Assembly (NCBI RefSeq): GCF_052324685.1
Contig: NC_135212.1
Span: 16,128,410-16,192,409, forward strand
From: Brachyhypopomus gauderio
Taxonomy: Eukaryota; Chordata; Actinopteri; Gymnotiformes; Hypopomidae
Direction of reading: 5' to 3'
DNA length: 64,000 nt
Each line of letters opens with the position of its first letter. The stretch's first letter is position 1. The notes under the pieces are model-generated. The model was not told where the DNA came from, did no database searches, and worked only from the letters and a program-made list of their open reading frames with translations. This document shows, in pieces, positions 1 to 10,518 of this stretch. Made by a program: the position numbers and the translations under genes.

Positions 1-238
1 CAAAGAGCATGAATAACAAGAGCACAAACTAACCAAATAGAACAAAACAACCAATAACCGATAAGTGAAACACTGGGACTATAAATACACAGAACTAAAC
101 TAGACACACAGGTGAAGACACTGATGACACGGGCGTGTCAGACGAGGGGAAACCATGGAGACAGACACGCAGGGAACAACACAGACACAAGGACAGGAAC
201 CCGAAATGACAGAGAGGGGGGTGTAGCCCTACGTGACA
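1..238 (-). mobile_element. Partial LTR, same family as the solo LTR at 9526-9983
   Basis: The end at 228-238 (CCTACGTGACA) is the reverse complement of the start of the LTR at 9526 (TGTCACGTAGG), and nearby blocks also match in reverse. The element therefore enters from outside the window on the minus strand. The ORF at 112-297 is only a frame through this repeat. Whether it is a solo LTR or part of a full element cannot be decided here. Confidence 0.65.
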
Positions 239-772
239 GTCGCATTGCTATCTTACAAAAACAATTTTGTCCAGTCTATTTTTTGAGTTTTGTGTAAAAT
301 TATATAATTTTGTCTTTTTGTTCTCTATTTTTGTGTTGTTTCAGTACACACAAAGGACATGAATGTGTATAACAAAAGATGTACAGTCCTTTTGAATTAA
401 GGTTTTTGCATGACAGAGTCAATATGCCAGACTTATAATGTAATGACTATTTTATATAAGCTAATATTTGTGTTTTCTCCCAAGAAGGAAGAAAAGCTAA
501 AGAACATTTGTGAAGGATACTCCTTCGACAGTTGTGAGGAATTCCAGAGAGCACTGAGATTATGGAGTGAAGAGGGCTACCATCCAATGCACAAAATTAA
601 AATTTATTTAAACATGATGTAAATAATAAAAACCCCAATTTATTTCTTTAAAAAATGTACAAACCATCCAGAAAAAATGAATTAGTCATAGAATCTGTCT
701 TCTGCATTCTGTGAAATTAAATAAAATTAAAGAGGCTGATAATGTACTGGCAGGAAGAATATTTGTATACAT
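239..772. other. AT-rich intergenic stretch, nothing recognised
   Basis: No exon, inverted-repeat element or tandem array was recognised. A 70-codon frame at 410-622 has no family resemblance that I can see. Confidence 0.4.
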
Positions 773-777
773 CATAC

Positions 778-1096
778 TGTAACGCTGGCGACTGGGTGAA
801 GGACGAGACACAGAATCCTGTTCGCTACAGACGTTACTTTATTTGTCTTTACACATATAGCGCAGACAGCGCACGTTTAACACTCATATAGAGACACGTA
901 GACTCAAACAACGACGAGCACAAGACACTGCGTGAACGCACATTAAATAGACAAACTACATAAACCCCACATGATGACGAGACGAGCCACAGGTAAAACG
1001 AATTATCACAGGACGCAACCGCACCCACGGAGATCCACTGACGCAGACGACGTAAACACACGCCCAAAGGGAGGGGTCGGGGACCATAACGTGACA
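778..1096 (-). mobile_element. Solo LTR (family A) with 5-bp target duplication
   Basis: The segment begins TGTAACGCTGG and ends ACGTGACA. It is flanked on both sides by CATAC (773-777 and 1097-1101), a 5-bp target-site duplication. Its interior matches the LTR at 3935-4272, including the shared block near CGACGAGCACAAGACACTGC. There is no internal region, so this is a solo LTR left by LTR-LTR recombination. Confidence 0.85.
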
Positions 1097-1422
1097 CATA
1101 CAATGTGGTGTACATATCAGGGTGCTACAGACAGATATTAACTTGTGTTACATTTTGTTTTAACATTATTTATCACTGGCAGTGTATATTACATGTAGTA
1201 TTTACCATGTGATTACTGCCATTAGCGGTAAGCGACTTAGGATAATTAAATTGCTATTTAAATTCTAAGCATGGTAAAGAAAAAGACTCACAAGTGAAAA
1301 ACAAAATTCAAACAGGTCTACCCCATAACCCCAAATAAAAGTATCTTCACTTCTTGTAAAATAATTTGTAAGTAAAATGGAACACAAAAGAATAGTACTA
1401 ATCTTTGATAAATCAAAATGTT

Positions 1423-1667
1423 GGGTGCAAATAGTACACACTGCTACGTATAGCCGGGTGCAAATAGCACACACTGCTGCATATACCCGGGTGCAAATAG
1501 CACACACTGCTATGTACACCCGGGTGCAAATAGCACACACTGCTGCATATACCCGGGTGCAAATAGCACACACTGCTATGTACACCCGGGTGCAAATAGC
1601 ACACACTGCTGCATATACTCGGGTGCAAATAACACATACTGCTGCATATACCCGGGTGCAAATAGCA
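1423..1667. repeat. 33-bp minisatellite, about 7.4 units, with two alternating variants
   Basis: The unit GGGTGCAAATAGCACACACT plus 13 bases is repeated about seven times. Units alternate between a TATGTACACC type and a TGCATATACC type, giving a 66-bp higher-order period in the middle of the array. Because 33 is divisible by three, several frames on both strands stay open and give 11-residue peptide repeats. These are artefacts of period, not genes. Confidence 0.92.
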
Positions 1668-1683
1668 TCTGCCATATATATAT

Positions 1684-2234
1684 CAGGGGTGTCAAACATA
1701 CGGCCCCAGGGGGTTCAGTCCAGCTTACGTACTAAACCTGCATTATTATAGAAGAATAAATTCAATTTTAATTAAAATCTGCAGTTCTATCGCTTTACCT
1801 GCTTTTTTTAGCCTGGCACCCTCTTAAGTTAAATGTCTTTGTCAAAAAAGAGAAAAGTAGACAGTGTGTTGGATTTATTTTTTAAAAAAGGAAAGTTTTC
1901 AGAATTGCTTCCCAGATGTGGAAAATATCACTGTGATCAGTTTTTATGCATAATGCACTTAAATAAATGTTAAACTGAGTAAAAGTGTTGTTGAAATTGC
2001 AAATACTTTTCATAAAAAGTTAAAGTAAAATGTTGTTCATATTATATTTAGTAAAAGGACAATTCATTTCATATAAAGATTTTTATAAGATAAACTTCTT
2101 TGCATTAATACAAAGAAAAAAGTGGACTTATTTTTAGTTCCATGTAATTTTGGAATGAGTTTACTGGTCTGGCCCCCTTGAGATCTGATTAGGTTGTATG
2201 CAGCCCCCAGACCAAAATGAGTTTGACACCCCTG
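1684..2234. mobile_element. hAT-type MITE (CAGGGGTGTCAAAC termini)
   Basis: The element starts CAGGGGTGTCAAAC and ends GTTTGACACCCCTG, a 14-bp terminal inverted repeat of the hAT/Charlie kind. The flanks are ATATATAT (1676-1683) and GTATATAT (2235-2242), fitting an 8-bp target duplication with one change. No transposase is encoded. Confidence 0.85.
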
Positions 2235-3027
2235 GTATATATACTATACTATTATTGTGACTGCAAAGAAGAGCTAGAATATTGTGAAGTCAGTCTTCCA
2301 ATGGAAAGATATCAGATGGAAAAATATCAGATAATCTCTTCAATCTACTAAAGTAAAGTATGGAAAAATTCATAGTATTGCCAAAGCCATAAATGTTTTT
2401 GTAAAAGTTAAAATATATACAATTCTGTCAAGACCCTTTTGGCCCCAGTGCCCTCATGCCTTAATTTATTTTTAGCTCCTATATGTTCTCAAAATGTTGT
2501 CCTTCTACTAAATTCTGTACTCTGCTTCTATTGTACTCATTTATGCCCTGTTAAAACAATGAAAATGTGAGAGGTTTATAAGTCACATATAACTTATGAC
2601 ATCAGTTTTGAAAGAACTGATTGATATACAACGACAATGTTAAACCCCACATTACATGATTGCGCTCTAAAAAAAAGTATTATTCAATTGATGAAATTAT
2701 GATTCAACATTATGATTTAAAAAGGAGGCCTTATATATAAATATCCTGCCATTTGAATCACAATGCTGAACAAATAAATAATAAATGTTCAACTGACTCC
2801 ACTAAAAATGGTATATTTATGAATAAATTAATCAAAATATCTAAATGATGTCTAATTTGATCCTCTATTTTTTGTGCTACATATTCAGCCAATGTTCTGT
2901 TCATTAGAATTGATTTATGTCTAGTAAACTTGATAATGACGAGTGACTTAATTCACAGCATATTTGATATTGTAACTAACACTTTGTCTTTGTGTCTGAT
3001 TGCTGGTTTTGTGATCATGGTGCTCAC
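2235..3027. other. AT-rich sequence, likely SLC6 intron; weak decayed copy of the exon-1 region
   Basis: No further SLC6 exon was found here. Bases 2440-2530 resemble the region just upstream of the first SLC6 exon (3478-3575): both contain GCCCCAGTGCCCTC followed by related blocks. This could be a degraded partial duplication. The similarity is patchy. Confidence 0.3.
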
Positions 3028-3523
3028 CCTCAGCTATTGGGCAAAGACGCTGCCAGCATGTTATGCCGCCCTCTTGAGTATACTGTCCCATTGCTGCCTC
3101 CATCAAGAATAGGGGTACCCCACATGTCACCACAAACACCAGATAGGGTATCAGGAATGCTCCTGTAACACACCACTAATATCATACACGGCAAGCATCA
3201 AACTTAATGCTGACACACTGTTTATAGGTCCACATTAATTACTGATTATCAAAAGATTTTTTAATCTGTTTAAGGTTGTTTGCCTGCATTTATTTTTTGC
3301 AAACAATTGTCAATTTGTTAAGTAATACGTAATTCTATGTCTGAAGAACTAGATGTATAAGTTCATCTTTTTCAGTGCTCTTACCTCCTCCATTTGTGTA
3401 ACAGAGGTATGGGAACCTCCATACATTGCCCAAGCCAACAACATTTCCTGCCACGGCCAGAAGGAACTCAGTTTTACTGCCCCAGTGCCCTCGTGCTTCT
3501 ATATTTCTGTTTGCTGCATCCAT
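3028..3523 (-). CDS. SLC6-family transporter, first two coding exons (partial gene or fragment)
   Basis: Exon 1 (3385-3523, possibly starting further upstream at 3622) encodes the SLC6 first membrane helix, with the signature [17 protein letters not shown]. It ends at a GTAAGA donor. Exon 2 (3028-3162, 135 bp) has a TTACAG acceptor and a GTGAGC donor. It encodes [17 protein letters not shown] and then [12 protein letters not shown], the second helix and following loop. The phase-1 junction joins the exons without a break. Proteins of this family are plasma-membrane Na+/Cl- symporters; the sequence looks closest to the GABA/taurine/betaine branch (slc6a13-like), but the member is not certain. 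No later exons are visible in the 3 kb to the left, so the rest is either outside the window or lost. Confidence 0.75.
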
Positions 3524-4693
3524 CTTTTCCACTTTTAGCTTCTTTCTGCCAAACTGCGTACTCAGCTTCTTTCCTGCCACAGAGGTTATTTTGTGGTTCT
3601 TATAAGGTGTTGGTTGATGCAATGTTGGAAAATTCCAAACTCAATCAGTTTAAGAATTAAATGGATTAAGTAAGGCTTAAAAAGTAAATAAACGTACTCA
3701 TTGACTAAAGGTGGCCCTCCTTCTGTTCAGATGAGAACAAGGGTCATAGTAAGTCTACATACAAGTTATGTAACCAAATCAAAAAGTGACATGAAAGAAC
3801 CTTTACTTTAAACTTTTAAATTAGACAAAGATATTTCAGTGTTTATTCTTGTGAGAGTCACAGTGATTCTGCTGCTACATCTACTATTTGCTCCAGGGTA
3901 TATACATTTAAACCATTACATGTTTGTGTCTAGGTGTGACGCTGTGGTGCTGGAGAAAGGACGAGACACGAGTCCAGGTCTCCGGTCCAAACGACACGTT
4001 TTATTCACGATATATTGCGCAATGGCGCACATAGAACAAACACAAAGCACACAACGTGCAGACTATAGACAACGACGAGCACAAGACACTGCGCGAACGC
4101 ACATTAAATAGACAGACCACACCAACCCCACGTGATGACGAGACGAGCCACAGGTGAGACGGATAATGACAAGACGCACCCGCACCCACGGAGATACACC
4201 GACGCAGACGAATAGACGCAGACAACGTTAACACACGCCCCAAAGGAAGGGTTCGGGAACCGTAGCGTGACAGACGCCCCCACCAAGGGCACTACCCGTC
4301 CCGGGGTGCCAACAGGACCAAGTGCCCCGAACCCACGTCGATGGGCGGATCCGAAGCGCCCAGTCCTGCGTCTGGGAGATGACCGCCCTCGGTGGAGAGT
4401 CCGCCACGAACAGCCTAGAACACCCTCCCTGGGAAGACCGGGGAAAACACGTTAGACACGTTTAACGGGACGGACACAAACTGGTACATTAATACATAGA
4501 GGCACGAAAGGGAATAATGGATTAGGCACACATAAGGGAAGACTCACGACCACAGGAATAGACAAACACGAAACAGGTGCCAAGCTACACGCCAGGAGGA
4601 GAGTTAGGAGGGGAGAGAGACCGGGAGCTGCAGGCGCTGCGGGGATCGGTCCTCCTTCAGCCCTCGCTGCAGACCCTCCACTGGGTGCAGCGT

Positions 4694-4773
4694 GGCTGGC
4701 AGACGCGCCTGGTGCAGCGCAACTTGTGGACGCGCCTGGTGCAGCGCGACGTGTGGACGCACCTGGTGCAGGG
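4694..4773. repeat. 30-bp tandem repeat inside the family A LTR element
   Basis: About 2.7 copies of a unit containing CGCCTGGTGCAGCGC lie downstream of the ORF on the element's coding (minus) strand. Confidence 0.7.
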
Positions 4774-4794
4774 CTGCTCCGGGATGCTACCCCG

Positions 4795-5472
4795 CTAGTA
4801 GTCCATCTCCTCTCCCTCGGAGCGATCGGAGGATGGGCACACCTCTGGAGTCCACCTCCCCTTTACCGTCCCGGCGGACACCTCCGAGGGGGAAGGGCTC
4901 TCCTCCTCCTCCTCGGTGTAGGACCCCTCAACTTCCTCCTCCTCTCCGCCGTAGTCAGTGGAGGGGGCGGAGCACACCGACGAAGGGTAGTCCTCTACGT
5001 CATCTTCTCCCCCAACATAGTCTATGGTGGGGGTGGAGCACACGGACGGAGGGTAGACTTCTTCTCCCTCTCCACCCTCACTGTAGTATATGGTGGGGGC
5101 GGAACAAACCGAGGGAGCCTGGTCTTCCTCTTCGCCTTCCTCCTCCCCTTCCTCGCTTTCCGAGCCCTCGTCTGTGAACTCGCCCTCCGGAGTTTTCTCA
5201 GTGGCGTAGAGCTCCACTGAGCCCACCCGTATCGGGGAGAGGTCTCGGGAAGGAGAGGGGTGTCTTTCCCACCACATCCGCTCCGCGGTGTCGCAGAAGT
5301 AGTCCGCTACCTCCGCGGAAGAGGCCTCCCGAGCCCGAAGCAGCATGATGCTGCATAACGGGTCCTGCTCCGATAGCTCGGGAGTTACGGTAGCCGTGTG
5401 GTGTTGGGCAGGCGCATGACGTCGCTTGCTAGGGCGCTGGCCCCTCTTTGGCCGGGTGGCGTAGCCTGGCAT
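4795..5472 (-). CDS. LTR-element protein of unknown function, MPGYATR family (225 aa)
   Basis: The ATG lies about 30 bp inside the LTR boundary. The start MPGYATR and the layout match the ORF at 10899-12311. Residues 1-30 are basic (KRGQRPSKRRH). Residues ~30-75 look helical and contain EQDPLCSIMLLRARE and ERMWWERHP. The rest is acidic and Ser/Pro-rich with four or so repeats of SVCSAPTIYYSEGG type. No CCHC knuckle or protease motif is visible. It could be a derived Gag or an accessory protein. The function is unknown and I do not recognise it. Confidence 0.6.
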   Translation of the reverse strand: MPGYATRPKRGQRPSKRRHAPAQHHTATVTPELSEQDPLCSIMLLRAREASSAEVADYFCDTAERMWWERHPSPSRDLSPIRVGSVELYATEKTPEGEFTDEGSESEEGEEEGEEEDQAPSVCSAPTIYYSEGGEGEEVYPPSVCSTPTIDYVGGEDDVEDYPSSVCSAPSTDYGGEEEEVEGSYTEEEEESPSPSEVSAGTVKGRWTPEVCPSSDRSEGEEMDY

Positions 5473-5518
5473 ACTTGGGGTGTCTCAGACGGCTCGTCGT
5501 TCTGTGACGCTGTGGTGC

Positions 5519-6979
5519 CAACCAACGCAGCTATTAACTGTGAATCACCTTATCGCCACACCCCTTTAAATAACACTTAATAACTTCTATAAAATCTGTT
5601 AATCATAGAGAAAAACACTGGGAAAGATACTAACGCAATGGGGTGTTATAGAATTGACAACATATAATTGCTCAAAAAACTTATTTTACGTGTAATAAAA
5701 ATTCAAAGTTTCTCGTCCGGCCCGTTCACTTACATGGGAATGGGCGGGGTTAAAAGTTGTACAGCAGCCAGCCACTAGAGGGCAGCTGATTCACGGTTGC
5801 TTCACTTTTCACTTGCTTCGTCCAGTCCACTTATATATACAGTCAATGATATGGACGCACAATAAGATGAGCATGATGGAGATGACTGAAGAGGCTACGA
5901 TGGTGGATGGGAAATTTAAATATAAGAGACTTCCAGATGGAAGTACAAACAAAAACAGTGTTGTTTGCACTTTATGTAGGAAGGAGTTCGCTTATCACAG
6001 GAGCACTTCAACACTTCGTTACCACCTCAACGCAAAACATGTTGGGGCTAACGCGCAGGTCAGTAATGATAACTTAGCTGCTAAATGTATTCCTAGTACG
6101 AGCAAACAGTGTTGCCAGTCAACACTCGACCACATGTCGGGGTTCAAATTAAAAAACAAAATGGCAAAGTACACGTCGGACAAATTGACCAATTCACTGG
6201 CGAGATGGATTGCTGTGGACTGTAGACCGCTCTTTGTGGTCGAAGGCTTAATTAAGACGTGGCGAGTTTAAATGCCTCCGCCGTTTGCGGAATCGCGCTA
6301 CGGTTTATGTAGGAGTGCTGCAAATTGCGTCAGCTGATGCAAGTTACGAACTGCCGTCCAGAAAGACAATGTCGAAGAAAATCCAGCAGCTGTATGATGA
6401 GGAAAGGGAAGTAAAACAGGTTATTGTGAAGAGCGCCACAAATGTGGCTCTGACTGGGGATCACTGGACTTCTGTTAGCAACAAGAATTATCTTGGTGTG
6501 TTAGCTCATATTATAGATGATGAATGGAGGATCCAGTCATTTGCTTTGAACATGCAGAAGACCACTTCTAGGCATTATGGAGATGCCTGTGTAGAGGACT
6601 TTATGGCTGTGGCAGAGGCCTGGGAAATTAAAAAAATCTAAAATGTTATTAAAAACATTTTTAATAACATTTTTTATAACTTAAGTAAATAAGATTTACT
6701 TCTTATTCTTCCAATATCCTGAGCAAAACTCCCAAAAAAAAAAACATTTTTGGTCAGAATTTCCAGTGCTCTGTTTTCTGCACTCATCTATTGGTCTGTG
6801 TAGTAGACTGGTGGAAAAATAAACAAGATGTTGAAGTTTATGCTTATGTTCATTGATTCATTCATCATTCAAACTTAAATTAATATTTCTCATGTTAAAT
6901 ATTAAAATGCGATTAATTTCAATTAATTACAACGCTTCAAATTAATTCGATACATTTTTTTAATCGCGTCCCACCTCTA
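5519..6979 (+). mobile_element. hAT element remnant, 5' truncated and internally deleted
   Basis: The 3' end CGCGTCCCACCTCTA matches hAT termini. The interior holds two pieces of transposase in different frames. The left end meets the truncated LTR at 5518, so the left terminal repeat is gone. Confidence 0.7.
5813..6641 (+). pseudogene. hAT transposase fragment (BED finger plus start of catalytic core)
   Basis: The first frame (5813-6271) has a BED-type zinc finger: VVCTLCRKEF followed by LRYHLNAKH, that is C-x2-C ... H-x4-H. A frameshift near 6250-6285 moves to a second frame (6285-6641). That frame holds the first catalytic-site region (VALTGDHWTS) and then stops where the rest of the RNase H-like core is deleted. 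This looks like a ZBED/hAT-Ac-type transposase, not a host ZBED gene, because it is broken and ends in hAT terminal sequence. Confidence 0.75.
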
Positions 6980-7350
6980 GTACTTATATTAAACTTTTTT
7001 GGGGGTATGTAATTGAAATTATATCACGGATCATCTCAACTGAAATACCCCTGTACCCCAAATTATGCATTTTAGGCTTATTTCCAGAAAGCATGATCAT
7101 TTCAAAATACAAATAAACAATTGATCAACATATGTCTCCTTCATGCAAAACATAATATAGCTTGTAATTGGAAGAGTATGGAACCACCAACAGTAGATCA
7201 TTGGTTGAAATCGTTGTCTCAGACTATGGCATTGGAAAAATTAACATTTGCTACTCAAAATTGATCATATCAATTCTGGAACATCTGGGGAACATTTTAC
7301 AGATTTTTGGAAAAGGATTCTTCAAAAGAGTATTATTTTTAATGTGAGAT
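6980..7350. other. Intergenic, nothing recognised
   Basis: AT-rich sequence with no exon or clear element end. Confidence 0.3.
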
Positions 7351-8149
7351 TGTAACAGAAGGTTGAATGTCTATTGAGTCTCTCGGCAGATTACTGCACT
7401 TTGTAATGAACGAGAAGCCAGGAGTAACACAAACGCAAGATTAGAATATGGGAAAGTAACTAAAAAGCTTTAATAACACAATGAGAAACACATAAGACAA
7501 AATGAATGGTAACATGAACACAACGCAATAAGAAACCTAACACAAACACGTAACATTTAGCAGACCACTATTTCTAATAACACATACAATAAGGCAAACC
7601 TACAACAACCGAACGAACATGGAGGTAGGGAAAATCTTACAACAAGAATAACATAGGGAATACGGGAGTCAGAACACGAAGGAAACTATACAAGGGAGCA
7701 GGCTACTAAACACAGATAGGGGACTGAACATAAGGGGTGAACCAACACTACAAACTATGCACGGGAGTAGGCTACTAAACACAGAAAGGGGACTGAACAT
7801 AAGGGATAACCAACACCACATGAGCACAAGGAGACTACACAGGGGAGCAGGCTACGATAGACAGCGAGGGAACCAGAATATAAGAACTGAACAATGACTA
7901 GAACACAAGATATGTTAACACAACGAGCACAGGGAAAAGGGAACAATAACGAAGACACAACGACAGAACAACAAGAAAACCCAGAGGCAAAAGACACAGA
8001 GAGTGTAGACCTTAAGGAAGACTCCAAAAACACCTAGGACAACCAGAACAATGACCAACAAGGAACAAAGCATATGACGGGGAATATATACATGGCAACA
8101 CTAAGGAATAACACAAAACAGGTGAGTAGAATACAACAGGGGCGTGACA
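7351..8149 (-). mobile_element. Probable LTR (large, minus orientation)
   Basis: Read on the minus strand this begins TGTCACGCCCCTG and ends CTTCTGTTACA, the same style of ends as the other LTRs here. It has a TATA-like stretch (GTATATATTCC) and an ATTAAA polyadenylation signal in sensible places. No matching target duplication was found (GAGAT versus GACAA), so the boundaries or intactness are uncertain. Confidence 0.45.
7690..7890. repeat. Tandem repeat of about 65-75 bp, 2-3 copies
   Basis: The block GGGAGCAGGCTACTAAACAC followed by an AGGGGACTGAACATAAGGG segment occurs twice nearly intact. A third, decayed copy starts near 7837. It lies inside the probable LTR. Confidence 0.75.
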
Positions 8150-8614
8150 GACAAAAGGGAAAACTAAGAAATGAGAAAACAAGGTGTGGAGATCCTTCCC
8201 ATCATCACCTAACACCTCCTGCATAAATCCACCTGATCCACATTAGGACTTGCATTATCTGCGTTAACTAATTCAGTAAATTATCTCCTCAGTAGACATA
8301 GATTAGACCACAATCCATAATTACAGTTGATTATACTTAATGGAGTTTTAATTAAAATAGTATAAATGTCAAAATCCATATTTAACATTTCTGTAGAGCT
8401 GTTTGAGACAATGTTCATTGTTTAAATTGTTGTAGAAATAAAAATAGCTGTAAATGCATAGCTGACTACTTATTGATAATTAATATAAGGTTTCACCACT
8501 GGCTCTGACCCTCGCATGAAGAGCAAGAGTACTCAACAGAGGGTATGAAATAAACTGGTGTTGTTACATTTTACAACTGTGAGAGCAGTCATCACTTCTC
8601 TTGATAGTTAACCA

Positions 8615-8870
8615 GTATTTTATACACACACACACACACACAATCATACACCTTCATACACACCATAGATACTGCATACCTTCATACACACTACATACAT
8701 TTCCACACACCATACACAGTAGACTCAAATCTTGGTTCCAGGCAAGGCATTGACATTACTGTATACTTCCTCACTGAAGGGTATTAGCCATAGCCTTAGT
8801 CAGAACAGGGTTCACCTTTTAAAGCCCTATAGTATTTCCTTCAGGAAATGCAAATCTAGTTATTATAGGG
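8615..8870. repeat. CA-rich microsatellite with conserved palindromic tail
   Basis: A (CA)n tract and CATACACACC-type repeats are followed by ATTTCCTTCAGGAAAT at about 8836. The same tail follows the CA-rich array at 13.56-13.92 kb, so both look like copies of one dispersed repeat that carries a microsatellite. Confidence 0.55.
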
Positions 8871-9296
8871 CTTGAAAAACCCTATATTGTTATCCCTCAT
8901 ACTTCTTCTTATTAGTATAGAGCTTGAAAAGGAATATATTCAATATATTGTTATTCCTCATACTTCTTATTATTCTTCTACTTCTTCTTGTCCATATTTC
9001 TGCATTTAATACAGCCCGAACCGCTTAACGTACAGACTTTTTTTGAGTCTATAGGATTTATAGATTTTGGTAAATTTATGTTTAAAATTTTGAAAACCCC
9101 CATTGAAATTAATGGCGGAATGTTCAGAATTTCAAATTACAACTGCCAGTCAGAGTGTGTGCTGTCATGAAAAATGATCAAAAATCTCCTGGATAAACTC
9201 CCTACACCTTCACCTAGAAGCTCCAATTATATTTTAAATGGGAGAGAACCTTTCTGGCACACTGGGATATCTAATCATTTGATCAATTATTTTTAG

Positions 9297-9525
9297 GCCC
9301 CGTCCACACGACGCCAGAGATTTTTAAAAACGGAGGTTTTTGTCTCCGTTGTAAAAAATATCTCCGTCCACACGATCAGCGTTTTCAAAAATATCTACGT
9401 CCACACAACGCCGGAGATTATTAAAAACGGAGGTTTTTGAATCCGTTTTCAAAAATATCTCCGTCCACACGGCTGCGTATCAGCTGCGTATCCATGCGTA
9501 TCCATGCTGAACAAGCAACCCAAAA
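9297..9525. mobile_element. Unclassified MITE-like repeat rich in CGTCCACACG
   Basis: Three or four internal copies of an ATCTCCGTCCACACG-type block alternate with AAAACGGAGGTTTTTG. This begins with GGCCCCGTCCACACG, typical of fish DNA-transposon ends. A solo LTR has inserted at 9526, and the right-hand end was not located with confidence. Confidence 0.5.
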
Positions 9526-9983
9526 TGTCACGTAGGGCAACGCCCCCTCTCGTAGCTGTCACTCTGGGTTCCCTCATGTCCGTGTTCCCTGCCTGTTTGT
9601 CCCGCCCTGCTCGTTTGTTGCGTTTATTCCTTGTTTGTTGCCACGACCCAGTGTGATTGCCATCACCTGTCCCTAGTTAGTTTCTATGTATAAAGTCCTA
9701 GTATTTCCCCAGTCCAGTATCCGTGATTTTGTCTACTCTGTGCTTTGTTAATTTTGTCATTCTGTCGGTTCGTGCGTTGTTTGGTCAGCCTGTTTGATCC
9801 CTAGTCCGTGAGTCTTCCCTGTTCTTGTCTCAAGATGTCAGTTCATGTTTCGTGTCTGGATTGCTTTAATGTTATGACCCCTGCCTGTTTTGTTGACTCA
9901 GAGTTTGGTATTGCCTTCATTAAATCTTGCTCATCTCAGCGTTTGTGTCCGTCTCCTCGCTCCGTGGCGCGAGCCACGTTACA
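9526..9983 (+). mobile_element. Solo LTR (family C) with 5-bp target duplication CAAAA
   Basis: It begins TGTCACGTAGGGC and ends GCCACGTTACA, flanked by CAAAA at 9521-9525 and 9984-9988. It has a TATA-like TGTATAAAG near 9686 and an ATTAAA signal near 9920. It is the same family as the partial copy at 1-238. Confidence 0.88.
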
Positions 9984-10147
9984 CAAAATTTTGAAAGAGC
10001 CATATTGGAGCAAAAAAACAAATGTGTCTGGAGCCACAAAAAATTATAAGCCTTAGCCTATGTAAGCCTTACAATGAAGGCAACACATGATGTATGTATT
10101 TATATTAGCCTACTATCAAAATGACTAAGTTAGCTACAAATACATAA

Positions 10148-10276
10148 CAGGGTTGTCAACTTTTGAAGATCACTTGGAGTGAGATTTGATCTTTTTTTGG
10201 GGGGGGGGGTGTATGGCGTGTGAAGACAGTCAAATGAATGTGTCTCACGCTCATTGCGTGAGAATTGGCAACCCTG
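10148..10276. mobile_element. Short hAT-like MITE
   Basis: The termini CAGGGTTGTCAAC and ATTGGCAACCCTG are imperfect inverted repeats. ACATAA is repeated at both edges. The element is 129 bp with no coding sequence. Confidence 0.6.
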
Positions 10277-10518
10277 ACATAATGAGCATTCATGATTAAA
10301 TGTTTATTCTCCCTGCAGTGTGTTCTGTAGAGAATGACGCACCACGTGACTGCTCTGTTGTAGGACGCTGCCTCAAGTTTAACTTCATTACAATATTAAT
10401 GAATTATGTTTAATTGATTTGATGAAATTAAAGAAATTCAATGAATAAATCCGATTTTTGATGTCATTTTTATTTTTACGATTCGAAAAAAACAACAAAA
10501 TGTAACATGCATAACATG

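Larger units (their letters stand above)
3935..5518 (-). mobile_element. Family A non-autonomous LTR element, 5' LTR truncated
   Basis: The 3' LTR (3935-4272, 338 bp) runs TGTGACGCTGTGG to AGCGTGACA on the plus strand. A purine-rich tract (GGTGGGGGCG on the minus strand) abuts it. The interior holds a 225-codon ORF. At 5503-5518 the first 16 bases of the LTR terminus recur and then stop, so most of the 5' LTR is missing and hAT-related sequence follows. No reverse transcriptase, integrase or protease is present. Confidence 0.75.

Noticed and set aside
1265..1751. Open frames on both strands giving 11-residue peptide repeats
   Set aside because: They come from the 33-bp minisatellite, whose period keeps several frames open at once.
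4577..5220. Plus-strand frames up to 164 codons
   Set aside because: They are shadows of the minus-strand LTR-element ORF at 4795-5472, which has a related ORF elsewhere in the window.
5813..6641. Possible domesticated ZBED gene
   Set aside because: The frame is shifted, the core is deleted, and hAT terminal sequence follows; a decayed transposon explains it better.
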